Of a DNA stretch of 17,044 nt, positions 1 to 7,510 are shown one piece after another. This DNA is from JALVIU01 sp964462295. Its GTDB lineage: Bacteria; Atribacterota; JALVIU01. The translations under genes were made by a program, and so were the position numbers. Every line of letters starts with the position of its first letter. Position 1 is the stretch's first letter. The stretch is taken from assembly GCA_964462295.1 (NCBI GenBank), contig CAYWXH010000032.1, forward strand, positions 1 through 17,044, written 5' to 3'. The notes beneath the pieces are model-generated. The model made no database searches. It saw only the letters and a program-made list of their open reading frames with translations, and was not told where the DNA came from.

Positions 1-2622
1 TTCTTTGGTGAAGGCGATGGCAGTATGAAGGCTCTCTTAGGGGGCAAGGGTGCAGGACTTGCGGAAATGACAAGGATTGGTCTTCCTGTACCACCGGGAT
101 TCACTATTACCACAGAGGTATGTAATGAATTTTACAGATTAGGTCAAAGATATCCTGAAGGTCTTGAGGAACAAGTAGAAGAAAACCTAAAAAGATTAGA
201 AGAGGTAAGAGGAAAGAAGTTAGGAGATGAAAAGGATCCCTTACTTGTATCTGTAAGATCTGGTGCACCAATATCTATGCCAGGTATGATGGATACTGTT
301 TTAAACCTTGGACTAAATGATGTCTCCGTAAAAGGGCTTATTGAACAGACAGATAATCCGAGATTCGGATATGATAGTTACCGTAGATTTATTCAGATGT
401 TTGGTAATGTTGTAAAAGGGATTGCACATGAGAAGTTTGAAGAAGTCCTTGAAGAGGTTAAAAAAGAGGTAGGGGCAAAGCTTGACACAGATCTAACTGC
501 AGAGGATCTTCAGAAGGTTATTGAAAAATACAAAGAGCTTTACAAAAAAGAGTTGGGAGAGGAATTCCCGCAGGATCCAAGAAAACAGCTCTGGATGGCA
601 ATAGATGCAGTATTTAACTCCTGGAACAATGAAAGGGCTATCACATATCGTAAATACAACAAAATTCCTGATGACCTTGGCACAGCTGTTAATGTTCAAT
701 CCATGGTATTTGGTAACATGGGCTTTGACTCTGGGACAGGTGTAGGATTTACAAGGAACCCATCTACAGGTGAAAAGAAGCTTTATGGTGAATATCTTTT
801 GAATGCACAGGGTGAGGATGTTGTTGCAGGTATTCGTACACCACATCCTATTGACCAGATGAAAGAGGAACTCCCTGAAACCTATGAAGAACTATTAAAG
901 ATTGCAAGTATACTTGAGAAACATTATAGAGATATGCAAGATTTTGAATTTACCATTGAGAGAAAGAAACTCTACATGCTTCAGACCAGAACTGGAAAGA
1001 GAACAGCCCAAGCTGCAGTAAAGATTGCTGTAGATATGGTAGAAGAAGGACTTATAAATAAGGAAGAGGCCCTCTTGAGGGTGGCACCTGAGCAACTTGA
1101 TCAATTGCTTCATAGAAGAATTGACCCAAAGGCTGAAAAAAAGGTTATCGCTAAAGGTCTTCCTGCATCCCCAGGTGCTGCAAGTGGTAAAGTCGTATTT
1201 GATGCAGATGAGGCAGAAGAGTTAGGACAGAAGGGTGAAAAGGTCCTTCTTGTAAGACCTGAAACCACACCTGATGACATCCATGGTATTATAGCTGCAG
1301 AAGGTGTTCTCACAAGCCGTGGTGGTATGACTTCTCATGCAGCTGTTGTGGCAAGGGGTATGGGTAAGCCATGTGTTGCAGGCGCAGGCGATATCTATAT
1401 AGATCTTGATATGAAGGTCTTTAAGGTTGGAGACCTTGAGGTAAAAGAGGGAGATAAGGTTACCATAGATGGTGCAACAGGTGAGGTAATCCTTGGTGAG
1501 GTACCTATGATAGAACCAGAACTCTCCGGTGAATTCCTTACCATTTTGAAATGGGCAGATGAGGTAAGAAGACTTGGTGTAAGGGCAAATGCAGATACCC
1601 CAGAGGATGCAAGAAAGGCAAGAGAGTTTGGTGCAGAGGGTATAGGGCTTTGTCGTACAGAGCATATGTTTATGGCACAAGACCGTCTCCCAATAGTGCA
1701 AGATATGATTCTTGCAGACAGTAAGGAAGAGAGAAAGAAGGCACTTGATAAGATCCTCCCAATGCAGAAGGGAGACTTTATTGGTATATTAAAAGAGATG
1801 GAAGGTTTTCCTGTTATCATAAGACTTCTTGACCCACCATTACATGAGTTTTTACCAAGCCTTGAGGAACTTTTAGTAGAAGTAACAGAGCTTAGGATAA
1901 AAGGTAATGATCCTGAAAAGCTAAAAGAGAAGGAGAAGCTCTTAAAGAGGGTAAGAGAGCTTCATGAGTTTAACCCAATGCTCGGACTCCGTGGTTGTAG
2001 GCTTGGTATCCTTTATCCTGAGATCTATGAGATGCAGGTAAGGGCTATCTTTGAGGCAGCAGTAGAGCTTAAGAAACAGGGTGTAGATGTAAAGCCAGAG
2101 GTTATGATACCACTTGTAGGTAATGTAAATGAGCTTAAACCTTTAAGAGAGATGACAGTAAAGGTTGCAGATGAAATTATTAAAGAGGCAGGTGTTGAGC
2201 TTGAATATATGGTAGGTACCATGATTGAGCTTCCAAGGGCTGCACTTACTGCAGATGAGATTGCGCAGGAGGCAGAGTTCTTCTCCTATGGAACAAACGA
2301 CCTTACACAGACTACACTTGGTATATCTCGTGATGATGCAGAGGGTAAATTCCTTGGCAAATACGAAGAGCTTAAGATTATAAAGGATGATCCATTCCAG
2401 GTATTAGATAGGGATGGTGTAGGTAAGCTTATCGATATGGGTACAAAACTCGGGAAAAAGACAAGACCTGAGCTTGAGGTAGGTATCTGTGGTGAACACG
2501 GTGGAGAACCCTCTTCTATTGAATTTTGCCACATAACAGGACTCAACTATGTAAGTTGTTCCCCATTTAGGGTACCTATTGCAAGACTTGCAGCAGCTCA
2601 GGCAAAGATTAAAAACGGTTAA
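1..2622 (+). CDS. ppdK: Pyruvate, phosphate dikinase (5' end cut by window)
   Basis: This cytoplasmic enzyme interconverts pyruvate + ATP + Pi and PEP + AMP + PPi. The reading frame is open to base 1 and reads FFGEGDGSMKALLGGKGAGL, the usual start region of the family, so the ATG at 25 is internal and only about 6-10 residues are missing upstream. Counting from base 1, the protein has an N-terminal ATP-grasp-like domain (about 1-350), a mobile phosphohistidine domain (about 390-490) with GGMTSHAAV and catalytic His446, and a C-terminal PEP/pyruvate TIM barrel (about 510-873) with GICGEHGGEP and catalytic Cys830. Thr444, two residues before the histidine, is the position modified by the PDRP regulator in other organisms. 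The 873 residues seen fit the family's 870-900. The gene is followed by a strong hairpin and then a dGTPase-like gene. The identification is secure; the direction in vivo (glycolytic or gluconeogenic) cannot be read from sequence. Confidence 0.97.
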   Translation, partial: FFGEGDGSMKALLGGKGAGLAEMTRIGLPVPPGFTITTEVCNEFYRLGQRYPEGLEEQVEENLKRLEEVRGKKLGDEKDPLLVSVRSGAPISMPGMMDTVLNLGLNDVSVKGLIEQTDNPRFGYDSYRRFIQMFGNVVKGIAHEKFEEVLEEVKKEVGAKLDTDLTAEDLQKVIEKYKELYKKELGEEFPQDPRKQLWMAIDAVFNSWNNERAITYRKYNKIPDDLGTAVNVQSMVFGNMGFDSGTGVGFTRNPSTGEKKLYGEYLLNAQGEDVVAGIRTPHPIDQMKEELPETYEELLKIASILEKHYRDMQDFEFTIERKKLYMLQTRTGKRTAQAAVKIAVDMVEEGLINKEEALLRVAPEQLDQLLHRRIDPKAEKKVIAKGLPASPGAASGKVVFDADEAEELGQKGEKVLLVRPETTPDDIHGIIAAEGVLTSRGGMTSHAAVVARGMGKPCVAGAGDIYIDLDMKVFKVGDLEVKEGDKVTIDGATGEVILGEVPMIEPELSGEFLTILKWADEVRRLGVRANADTPEDARKAREFGAEGIGLCRTEHMFMAQDRLPIVQDMILADSKEERKKALDKILPMQKGDFIGILKEMEGFPVIIRLLDPPLHEFLPSLEELLVEVTELRIKGNDPEKLKEKEKLLKRVRELHEFNPMLGLRGCRLGILYPEIYEMQVRAIFEAAVELKKQGVDVKPEVMIPLVGNVNELKPLREMTVKVADEIIKEAGVELEYMVGTMIELPRAALTADEIAQEAEFFSYGTNDLTQTTLGISRDDAEGKFLGKYEELKIIKDDPFQVLDRDGVGKLIDMGTKLGKKTRPELEVGICGEHGGEPSSIEFCHITGLNYVSCSPFRVPIARLAAAQAKIKNG

Positions 2623-2637
2623 TGAATAGCTTATAGA

Positions 2638-2665
2638 AAGGCCAGGGGGGTTACCCTCTGGCCTT
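2638..2665 (+). terminator. Strong hairpin after ppdK, terminator-like but without a U tract
   Basis: AAGGCCAG (2638-2645) pairs with CTGGCCTT (2658-2665). Four further inner pairs (one G-T) close a four-base loop at 2650-2653, giving a 12-bp stem. The two T residues at its 3' end are followed by AGCATAATATG rather than a T run, so termination may be partial. It may instead mark an RNA 3' end or processing site between ppdK and the next gene, whose ATG lies 8 bases downstream. Confidence 0.6.
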
Positions 2666-2673
2666 AGCATAAT

Positions 2674-3708
2674 ATGATAATAAGAGAGGTTATACAAGAA
2701 AAAGAGGCAAAATACCTCGCCTCTTATGCAACCTTATCGAAGAATTCTCGTGGAAGGGAAAGAAAAGAAGAGGAATGTACCCTAAGGACCCCTTTTCAAA
2801 GGGATAGGGATAGAATAATACATTCCAAGGCATTTAGAAGACTTGCGTATAAAACTCAAGTTTTTATTGCACCATTGGGGGATCACTATAGAACAAGACT
2901 TACGCATACTCTGGAGGTTGCACAGATTGCCCGTACTATTTCACGGGCACTTTTTTTAAATGAAGACCTTACAGAGGCTATTGCACTTGGGCATGATTTA
3001 GGGCATACACCCTTTGGACATGTAGGAGAAGAGGCTTTGAATAATTTGTATCCTGGCGGGTTTAAGCACGAGGAGCAGAGTTTAAGAGTTGTCGATTTTT
3101 TAGAGAAAAAGGGAAAGGGTCTAAATCTTACTTATGAGGTAAGAGATGGGATTTTAAAACACACAAGACATGATAAAAGGATGCTTTCCAGGATTGACCC
3201 TGAACCTATAACACTTGAGGGGTGGGTAATAAGATTTGCAGATAGGATTGCATATGTAAGTCATGACCTTGATGATGCGCTTAGGGCAGGGCTTATAAAA
3301 GATATACCAGGAGAGATAAAAGGAATTTTTTCTGGGTCTTATGGTGATAGGATAGGGGTTATGGTGGAAGATGTAGTAAATGCATCTTATGGTAAGCCAT
3401 TAATTACTATGAGTGAAGAGATAGCCCATGCTATTGATCTTTTGAGAGAGTTTTTAAATAGTGAGGTCTATAATGGTCCTCAAATTAGAAAAGAGAGGGA
3501 GAAGGCCATAAGAATAATTGAAGACCTCTATCTTTTTTTTAAAAAGAGGCCACATATCCTTGAAAAGATGTGGGATATGGGAAGTGAGAGTTTTGCAAGA
3601 GAGGGCCTTGAGAGAAGTATCTTGGATTTTATATCTGGTATGACAGATAGGTATGCATTAAGATTGTATGAAGATCTATTTTTACCAAGAATGTGGCCAT
3701 TAAGTTGA
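2674..3708 (+). CDS. dgt: Deoxyguanosinetriphosphate triphosphohydrolase-like protein (HD domain)
   Basis: A cytoplasmic HD-domain hydrolase that, in its family, cleaves dNTPs to deoxynucleoside plus tripolyphosphate and so trims dNTP pools. At 344 residues it belongs to the short dGTPase-like class, not the roughly 500-residue E. coli type. Diagnostic segments are NSRGRER (24-30), RTPFQRDRDRIIHSKAFRRL (38-57), GDHYRTRLTHTLEVAQ (69-84), GHDLGHTPFGH (106-116) and RFADRIAYVSHD (187-198). The metal-binding residues are expected to be His78, His107-Asp108 and Asp190. The ATG at 2674 is the first possible start, because an in-frame TAG lies at 2665-2667, and the N-terminus matches the family. No Shine-Dalgarno sequence is visible before it, since the preceding bases belong to the ppdK hairpin. 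Translation may therefore be weak, coupled or leaderless. The true nucleotide preference is unknown; many family members act on several dNTPs or need a dNTP activator. Confidence 0.92.
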   Translation: MIIREVIQEKEAKYLASYATLSKNSRGRERKEEECTLRTPFQRDRDRIIHSKAFRRLAYKTQVFIAPLGDHYRTRLTHTLEVAQIARTISRALFLNEDLTEAIALGHDLGHTPFGHVGEEALNNLYPGGFKHEEQSLRVVDFLEKKGKGLNLTYEVRDGILKHTRHDKRMLSRIDPEPITLEGWVIRFADRIAYVSHDLDDALRAGLIKDIPGEIKGIFSGSYGDRIGVMVEDVVNASYGKPLITMSEEIAHAIDLLREFLNSEVYNGPQIRKEREKAIRIIEDLYLFFKKRPHILEKMWDMGSESFAREGLERSILDFISGMTDRYALRLYEDLFLPRMWPLS

Positions 3709-3711
3709 AAT

Positions 3712-3719
3712 AAGGAGGT
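3712..3719 (+). promoter_or_regulatory. Ribosome binding site of hppA
   Basis: AAGGAGGT lies six bases before the ATG at 3726, immediately downstream of the dgt stop codon. It fixes the hppA start and contrasts with the absent site in front of dgt. Confidence 0.85.
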
Positions 3720-3725
3720 TGGAAT

Positions 3726-5693
3726 ATGGTAGAGATATTAGTTCCTATTGTGGGTATTATTGGTCTTGGTTTTGCTATTTATCTTATTAAAAAGATTATG
3801 GATCTTAAAGTAGATGATGAAAAAATGAAAGAGATTTCCCGGTATATTCAAGAAGGTGCTATGGCCTTTTTGAAAAGGGAATACCTTACCATCTTTATCT
3901 TTGTAATAGTAGTTTTTGGAGTGCTTTATGTTTTCCGTGGGTCTATTAATGCTATTTCATTCATAACAGGTGCATTTTTATCAGGTCTTGCAGGTTTTAT
4001 AGGGATGTATGTGGCAACAAGGGCAAATGCCCGTACCACCTCAGCTGCAAAAAAAGGTATGAGCCATGCACTTGAAGTAGCATTTTCCGGTGGTGCTGTA
4101 ATGGGTATGTCTGTTGCAAGTTTTGGTCTTTTGGGTCTTGGCATCCTTTACTATTTTGTGAGAGACCCCCAGACTATAAACGGTTTTGCACTTGGTGCAA
4201 GTTCTATAGCACTTTTTGCCCGTGTAGGTGGTGGGATATACACAAAAGCGGCAGATGTAGGTGCTGACCTTGTGGGAAAGGTAGAAGAGGGTATTCCTGA
4301 AGATGACCCTCGTAACCCAGGAGTTATTGCAGATAATGTAGGAGATAATGTTGGTGATGTTGCAGGGATGGGTGCTGACCTTTTTGAATCTTATGTAGGT
4401 TCTATCGTTGCTACTATGGTACTTGGGGCCACACTTACCCAGTTTAAAAACTCTAGTGTAGCAGTACTTTATCCTATGTTCTTAGCATCAGCAGGGGTAC
4501 TCTCTGCAATCCTTGGGGCATTATTCGTAAAGGCAAAAGAGGGGGACAACCTTCACTCTGCACTAAATAGGGGGACATTTATCGCAGGTGGTGCAGTACT
4601 TGTTCTTTCTTTTCTCCTTTCCCTTGTGATGTTTAGAGGATTAGGTGTCTTTTTGGCAACTGCATCTGGTCTTGTTGCAGGGATTCTTATAGGGCTCCTT
4701 ACAGAATATTATACATCTTATGAATATAGTCCTGTAAAGAAACTTGCAGAGTCTGCAAAAACTGGGCCTGCAACTGTTATAATAAGGGGTATGGCACTTG
4801 GTATGGGAAGTACAAGCCTTCCACTTTTGGTAATAGCTATTGCCATTCTTATTGCATATAAGTTTGCAGGTATCTATGGTATTGCAGTATCTGCTGTTGG
4901 TATGTTATCCATTACAGGTATGACAGTCGCAGTTGATGCATACGGTCCTATTGCAGATAATGCAGGTGGTATTGCGGAGATGTCAGGACAAGATCCAAGT
5001 GTAAGAGAGATAACAGACTCCCTTGATGCACTTGGAAATACTACTGCTGCAATTGGAAAGGGATTTGCTATAGGTTCTGCTGCACTTACCGCATTGGCAC
5101 TTTTCTCTGCATATTCTCAGGCTGTGGGCCTTAAGGCCATTGACCTTATAAATCCAAAGGTCGTTGCAGGACTTTTTATAGGCGGAATTATGCCTTATCT
5201 ACTCTCTTCCCTTGCACTACTTGCAGTGGGAAAGACTGCCTTTCGTATGATAGAGGAGATAAGAAGACAGTTTAGGGAGATCCCAGGGATTATGGAAGGT
5301 ACTGGAAAGCCAGACTATGCAAGGTGTGTGGCTATAAGTACCCAGGGTGCATTAAAGGAGATGATCGTCCCTGGTGTCTCAGCTGTAGTGGTTCCTATTA
5401 TTGTAGGACTTGTCTTGGGTCCTCAGGCACTTGGTGGATTCCTTGCAGGTGCACTTATTGTAGGTGTACTTGTTGCTATAATGATGGCAAATGCAGGTGG
5501 TGCATGGGATAATGCAAAGAAATATATAGAACAGGGAAACTTAGGTGGAAAGGGAAGTGATGCCCATGCAGCAGCTGTCGTTGGTGATACCGTGGGTGAC
5601 CCCTTTAAAGATACCGCAGGACCATCCATGAATATACTTATTAAACTTATGTCTATCGTATCTTTGGTTTTTGCACCACTTTTTATGAGATAA
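3726..5693 (+). CDS. hppA: Membrane-bound ion-translocating pyrophosphatase, K+-dependent type
   Basis: An integral inner-membrane pump that hydrolyses PPi and moves H+ or Na+ out of the cytoplasm. The 655-residue chain is built of many hydrophobic segments (family: 16 helices). PPi/Mg-binding loops are visible: DVGADLVGKVEEGIPEDDPR (177-196), ADNVGDNVGDVAGMGADLFE (202-221), DAYGPIADNAGGIAEMSGQD (404-423) and, near the C-terminus, GDTVGDPFKDTAGPSMN. GNTTAAIGK (437-445) has Ala441 and Gly444 where K+-independent enzymes carry Lys and Thr, which marks the K+-dependent class. Glu221 in DLFESYVGS sits at the helix-6 position used by Na+-pumping enzymes rather than the four-residue-later position of plant H+ pumps. 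K+-independent H+ pumps also have Glu here, so the ion is not settled. The gene is close behind dgt and ends just before a perfect extended Shine-Dalgarno sequence. It plausibly uses the PPi that PPDK makes. Confidence 0.97.
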   Translation: MVEILVPIVGIIGLGFAIYLIKKIMDLKVDDEKMKEISRYIQEGAMAFLKREYLTIFIFVIVVFGVLYVFRGSINAISFITGAFLSGLAGFIGMYVATRANARTTSAAKKGMSHALEVAFSGGAVMGMSVASFGLLGLGILYYFVRDPQTINGFALGASSIALFARVGGGIYTKAADVGADLVGKVEEGIPEDDPRNPGVIADNVGDNVGDVAGMGADLFESYVGSIVATMVLGATLTQFKNSSVAVLYPMFLASAGVLSAILGALFVKAKEGDNLHSALNRGTFIAGGAVLVLSFLLSLVMFRGLGVFLATASGLVAGILIGLLTEYYTSYEYSPVKKLAESAKTGPATVIIRGMALGMGSTSLPLLVIAIAILIAYKFAGIYGIAVSAVGMLSITGMTVAVDAYGPIADNAGGIAEMSGQDPSVREITDSLDALGNTTAAIGKGFAIGSAALTALALFSAYSQAVGLKAIDLINPKVVAGLFIGGIMPYLLSSLALLAVGKTAFRMIEEIRRQFREIPGIMEGTGKPDYARCVAISTQGALKEMIVPGVSAVVVPIIVGLVLGPQALGGFLAGALIVGVLVAIMMANAGGAWDNAKKYIEQGNLGGKGSDAHAAAVVGDTVGDPFKDTAGPSMNILIKLMSIVSLVFAPLFMR

Positions 5694-5695
5694 AT

Positions 5696-5706
5696 TAAGG
5701 AGGTGA
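5696..5706 (+). promoter_or_regulatory. Full-length Shine-Dalgarno sequence separated from its start by a hairpin
   Basis: TAAGGAGGTGA is complementary over 11 bases to the typical bacterial 16S 3' end. No ATG, GTG or TTG lies within 15 bases downstream. The next plausible start is the TPR gene ATG at 5743. If the hairpin at 5706-5737 folds, only about five unpaired bases lie between its base and that ATG, giving normal spacing. This is inferred from sequence. Confidence 0.6.
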
Positions 5707-5738
5707 AAAGGGGTACAGGAACCCCTGTGCCCCTTTTT
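5706..5738 (+). terminator. Intrinsic terminator-like hairpin after hppA
   Basis: AAAAGGGGTACAGG (5706-5719) pairs with CCTGTGCCCCTTTT (5724-5737) over 14 bp with one G-T pair and a four-base loop AACC. The stem ends in TTTTT (5734-5738), partly within the 3' arm. By form it is a good rho-independent terminator for the ppdK-dgt-hppA side, but it also lies between a Shine-Dalgarno sequence and the next start codon. It could terminate most transcripts and, in read-through transcripts, act as a structured spacer. Confidence 0.8.
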
Positions 5739-5742
5739 GTTT

Positions 5743-6282
5743 ATGAAAAAAGATGGTAAGATAAAAAAGGGTGAGCTATTAATAAATGAACGGAGATTTG
5801 ATGAGGCACTTACATATTTTGAGGATTTATTAAGAGAGGACCCGGATAACCCAATAATTTATAATAAAATCGGTATAATATATGTCCACAAAAAAGACCT
5901 GGATAAAGCAGAGGACTATTTCTACAAGGCTATAGAACTTGATAAGACATATCCAGAGCCTTATAATAATCTTGGAAATATATGGTATGAAAAGAAAGAC
6001 TACAAAAAGGCAATTGAGTTTTATAAAAAGGCGATAGACCTTAATCCTAAATATGCCATCGCATATAGAAATATGGGAGCTGCCTACAAAAGGCTTGGGA
6101 ACCTTGATCAGGCGGTAAAATATTTTAAAAAGGCTACCTATCATGAGGTATTTTCATCTGGTGATGGTGTTTTTATTCGTAGATCAGACCCTTCATCCTC
6201 AGAAGGGGATAGATGGCGTAAATATTTAGGATTTATTATTATTGCCTTGTCTATAATATTGTTTATTATATTAAAAAGGTGA
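5743..6282 (+). CDS. Tail-anchored TPR protein at the head of the lpt gene run
   Basis: A 179-residue protein with about four tetratricopeptide repeats: roughly 3-36, 37-70, 71-104 and a partial or degenerate 105-134. Typical repeat features are the A-x-x-Y/F-F/Y-x-K-A-I-x-L-D/N-P-x-x core, as in KAIELDKTYPEPYNNLGNIW and KAIDLNPKYAIAYRNMGAAY. A short linker with charged and serine-rich residues leads to one C-terminal hydrophobic helix (about 161-177, YLGFIIIALSIILFIILKR). There is no signal peptide, so the likely topology is a cytoplasmic TPR platform tail-anchored in the inner membrane. The ATG at 5743 is preferred; an in-frame TTG at 5737 lies inside the upstream hairpin. Its stop is 3 bases from the lptC-like start, so the two are probably cotranslated. 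A scaffold role in LPS export or synthesis is inferred from position only. It is not LapB-like in layout, since LapB has an N-terminal helix and a C-terminal metal-binding domain. Confidence 0.85.
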   Translation: MKKDGKIKKGELLINERRFDEALTYFEDLLREDPDNPIIYNKIGIIYVHKKDLDKAEDYFYKAIELDKTYPEPYNNLGNIWYEKKDYKKAIEFYKKAIDLNPKYAIAYRNMGAAYKRLGNLDQAVKYFKKATYHEVFSSGDGVFIRRSDPSSSEGDRWRKYLGFIIIALSIILFIILKR

Positions 6283-6285
6283 TCT

Positions 6286-6837
6286 ATGGAAGATGAAAAG
6301 CTGACTAAATTATATATTGTCATAATAGTTATTATATCTTTATCTATTTTCCTATTTTTATGGCTTACCCCATCTGAGGATAACTATTCTTACCAAGAAG
6401 AGGATATACCAAAGATAGATGCCCGTACATGTGAAATTTACGGATTTGACAATGGAAATCTCAAACTAAAGATAGATGCAAGTATAGTAGAGGTGCCCGA
6501 AGAGGAAGATATAGCTGTATTTAAGGGGATTAAAGAGGGGGTTATATATAAGGGAAAGGCACCTGAATTTAAGCTACGGGCAAGGGAGATAAGGATAAAT
6601 ACAAATACGAAGGATGCCTATTTTTTGGGGCATGTAGTGATAACAAATAAAGATACAATTATAAGAGGGAATTTCTTTTTTTGGAGCTCAAAATATGAAA
6701 AACTTACAGGAAGAAGGGGTGTAGAAATAGTTACAGATGATATTCATATAAAGGGAAAGAACTTCTCTACTGATGTAAATATGAATGATGTAAAAGTTAT
6801 CGGTGATGTTGAGGTAAATATATATCTTGGAGGATAA
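6286..6837 (+). CDS. lptC: LptC-like LPS export protein
   Basis: LptC is the bitopic inner-membrane protein that receives LPS from the LptB2FG transporter and hands it to LptA. This 183-residue protein has a short cytoplasmic N-terminus, one membrane helix (about 9-27, LYIVIIVIISLSIFLFLWL) and a periplasmic beta-rich domain (about 40-183). That domain shows the OstA-like alternation of short strands and G-x-V/I turns, for example FLGHVVITNKDTIIRGNFFFW and VKVIGDVEVNIYLGG. AAGGTGA overlapping the stop of the TPR gene serves as its ribosome binding site. The gene is followed 3 bases later by lptA. Size and topology match LptC (about 190 residues); sequence similarity in this family is low, so the call rests on fold pattern and position next to lptA and lptD. 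Confidence 0.85.
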   Translation: MEDEKLTKLYIVIIVIISLSIFLFLWLTPSEDNYSYQEEDIPKIDARTCEIYGFDNGNLKLKIDASIVEVPEEEDIAVFKGIKEGVIYKGKAPEFKLRAREIRINTNTKDAYFLGHVVITNKDTIIRGNFFFWSSKYEKLTGRRGVEIVTDDIHIKGKNFSTDVNMNDVKVIGDVEVNIYLGG

Positions 6838-6840
6838 ATT

Positions 6841-7506
6841 ATGAAAAGACATACGGTATTTTTTCTAATTTTAGTTTTTATTTTTTCTCTTTATGCTACT
6901 ATTCCTATATATGCAGAGACAGCACAAAAGAAAAAAAAGATGGTGAAGCTTACAGCAAGTGTACTTAAATATAACAAAAATCAAGACCAACTGATTGCAG
7001 AGGGAAATGTAAAAATTGTACAGGAGAATGTAACAATTGCCGCTAAAAAAGCAGATTTTAATATGAAAGATAAAACAGGTATTATCACAGGAGAGGTTGT
7101 CCTTACTAAGAAAGACCTTTTAATTAAGGGAGACAAGATGGATGCAGATTTTAATAAAAAGATATACAAATTCGAGGGGGATGTGATACTTATTCAAACT
7201 CGAAAGGATAAAGAAGGAAAGGAAGAACAGGTAAAGTGGATATGTAAAGGGCTTACCATAAATGCAGATCAAAAGGATTTAAAGGCCACAGGGGGTGTAC
7301 ATATAGAAAGAAAAGACCTAAAAATCGATGCAGATACTGCCCAGTACATGGATAAGGACCAGAAAATACTCCTTGATGGTCATGTCTATATAGATCAGAA
7401 CAATGGAGAAAAGTGGATAAAGGGTGATAAAGGTGTTATATACCTTGAAGAGGGAGATTTTGAAGTTTCTGGAAATGTAGAGAGTGGATTTAAATTGGGA
7501 GACTAA
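6841..7506 (+). CDS. lptA: LptA-like periplasmic LPS bridge protein
   Basis: LptA subunits stack end to end between LptC and LptD to form the beta-jellyroll bridge that carries LPS across the periplasm. The 221-residue precursor has a signal peptide (about 1-25, basic MKRH, hydrophobic core, IYAET cleavage region). The rest is a repeated OstA-type pattern in which strand pairs meet at G-x-V turns: AEGNVKI, ITGEVVL, FEGDVIL, ATGGVHI, LDGHVYI, VSGNVES. It is somewhat longer than E. coli LptA (185), with a lysine-rich insert around 120-130 (TRKDKEGKEEQVKW). GGAGG at the end of lptC is its ribosome binding site. Its last codons contain GGGAGA, which serves the next gene. Role and location are well supported by fold pattern and neighbours. 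Confidence 0.88.
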   Translation: MKRHTVFFLILVFIFSLYATIPIYAETAQKKKKMVKLTASVLKYNKNQDQLIAEGNVKIVQENVTIAAKKADFNMKDKTGIITGEVVLTKKDLLIKGDKMDADFNKKIYKFEGDVILIQTRKDKEGKEEQVKWICKGLTINADQKDLKATGGVHIERKDLKIDADTAQYMDKDQKILLDGHVYIDQNNGEKWIKGDKGVIYLEEGDFEVSGNVESGFKLGD

Positions 7507-7510
7507 TTAC

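Noticed and set aside
25..27. ATG at 25 as the start of ppdK
   Set aside because: The frame continues upstream to base 1 with family-typical FFGEGDGS, so the real start is outside the window.
1222..1820. Overlapping minus-strand open frames of 159 and 141 codons inside ppdK
   Set aside because: They lie antisense to a conserved, fully open coding region, have no ribosome binding site or recognisable protein pattern, and follow from the codon bias of ppdK.
5727..5760. GTG at 5727 as a start served by the strong Shine-Dalgarno sequence at 5696
   Set aside because: It lies in the hairpin arm more than 20 bases from the site, is in a different frame from the TPR gene, and meets a stop after 10 codons.
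7484..7510. GTG at 7484 as the lptD start
   Set aside because: It would put nine extra residues before the signal peptide and overlap lptA; the TTG at 7511 has a properly spaced GGGAGA and gives a standard signal peptide.
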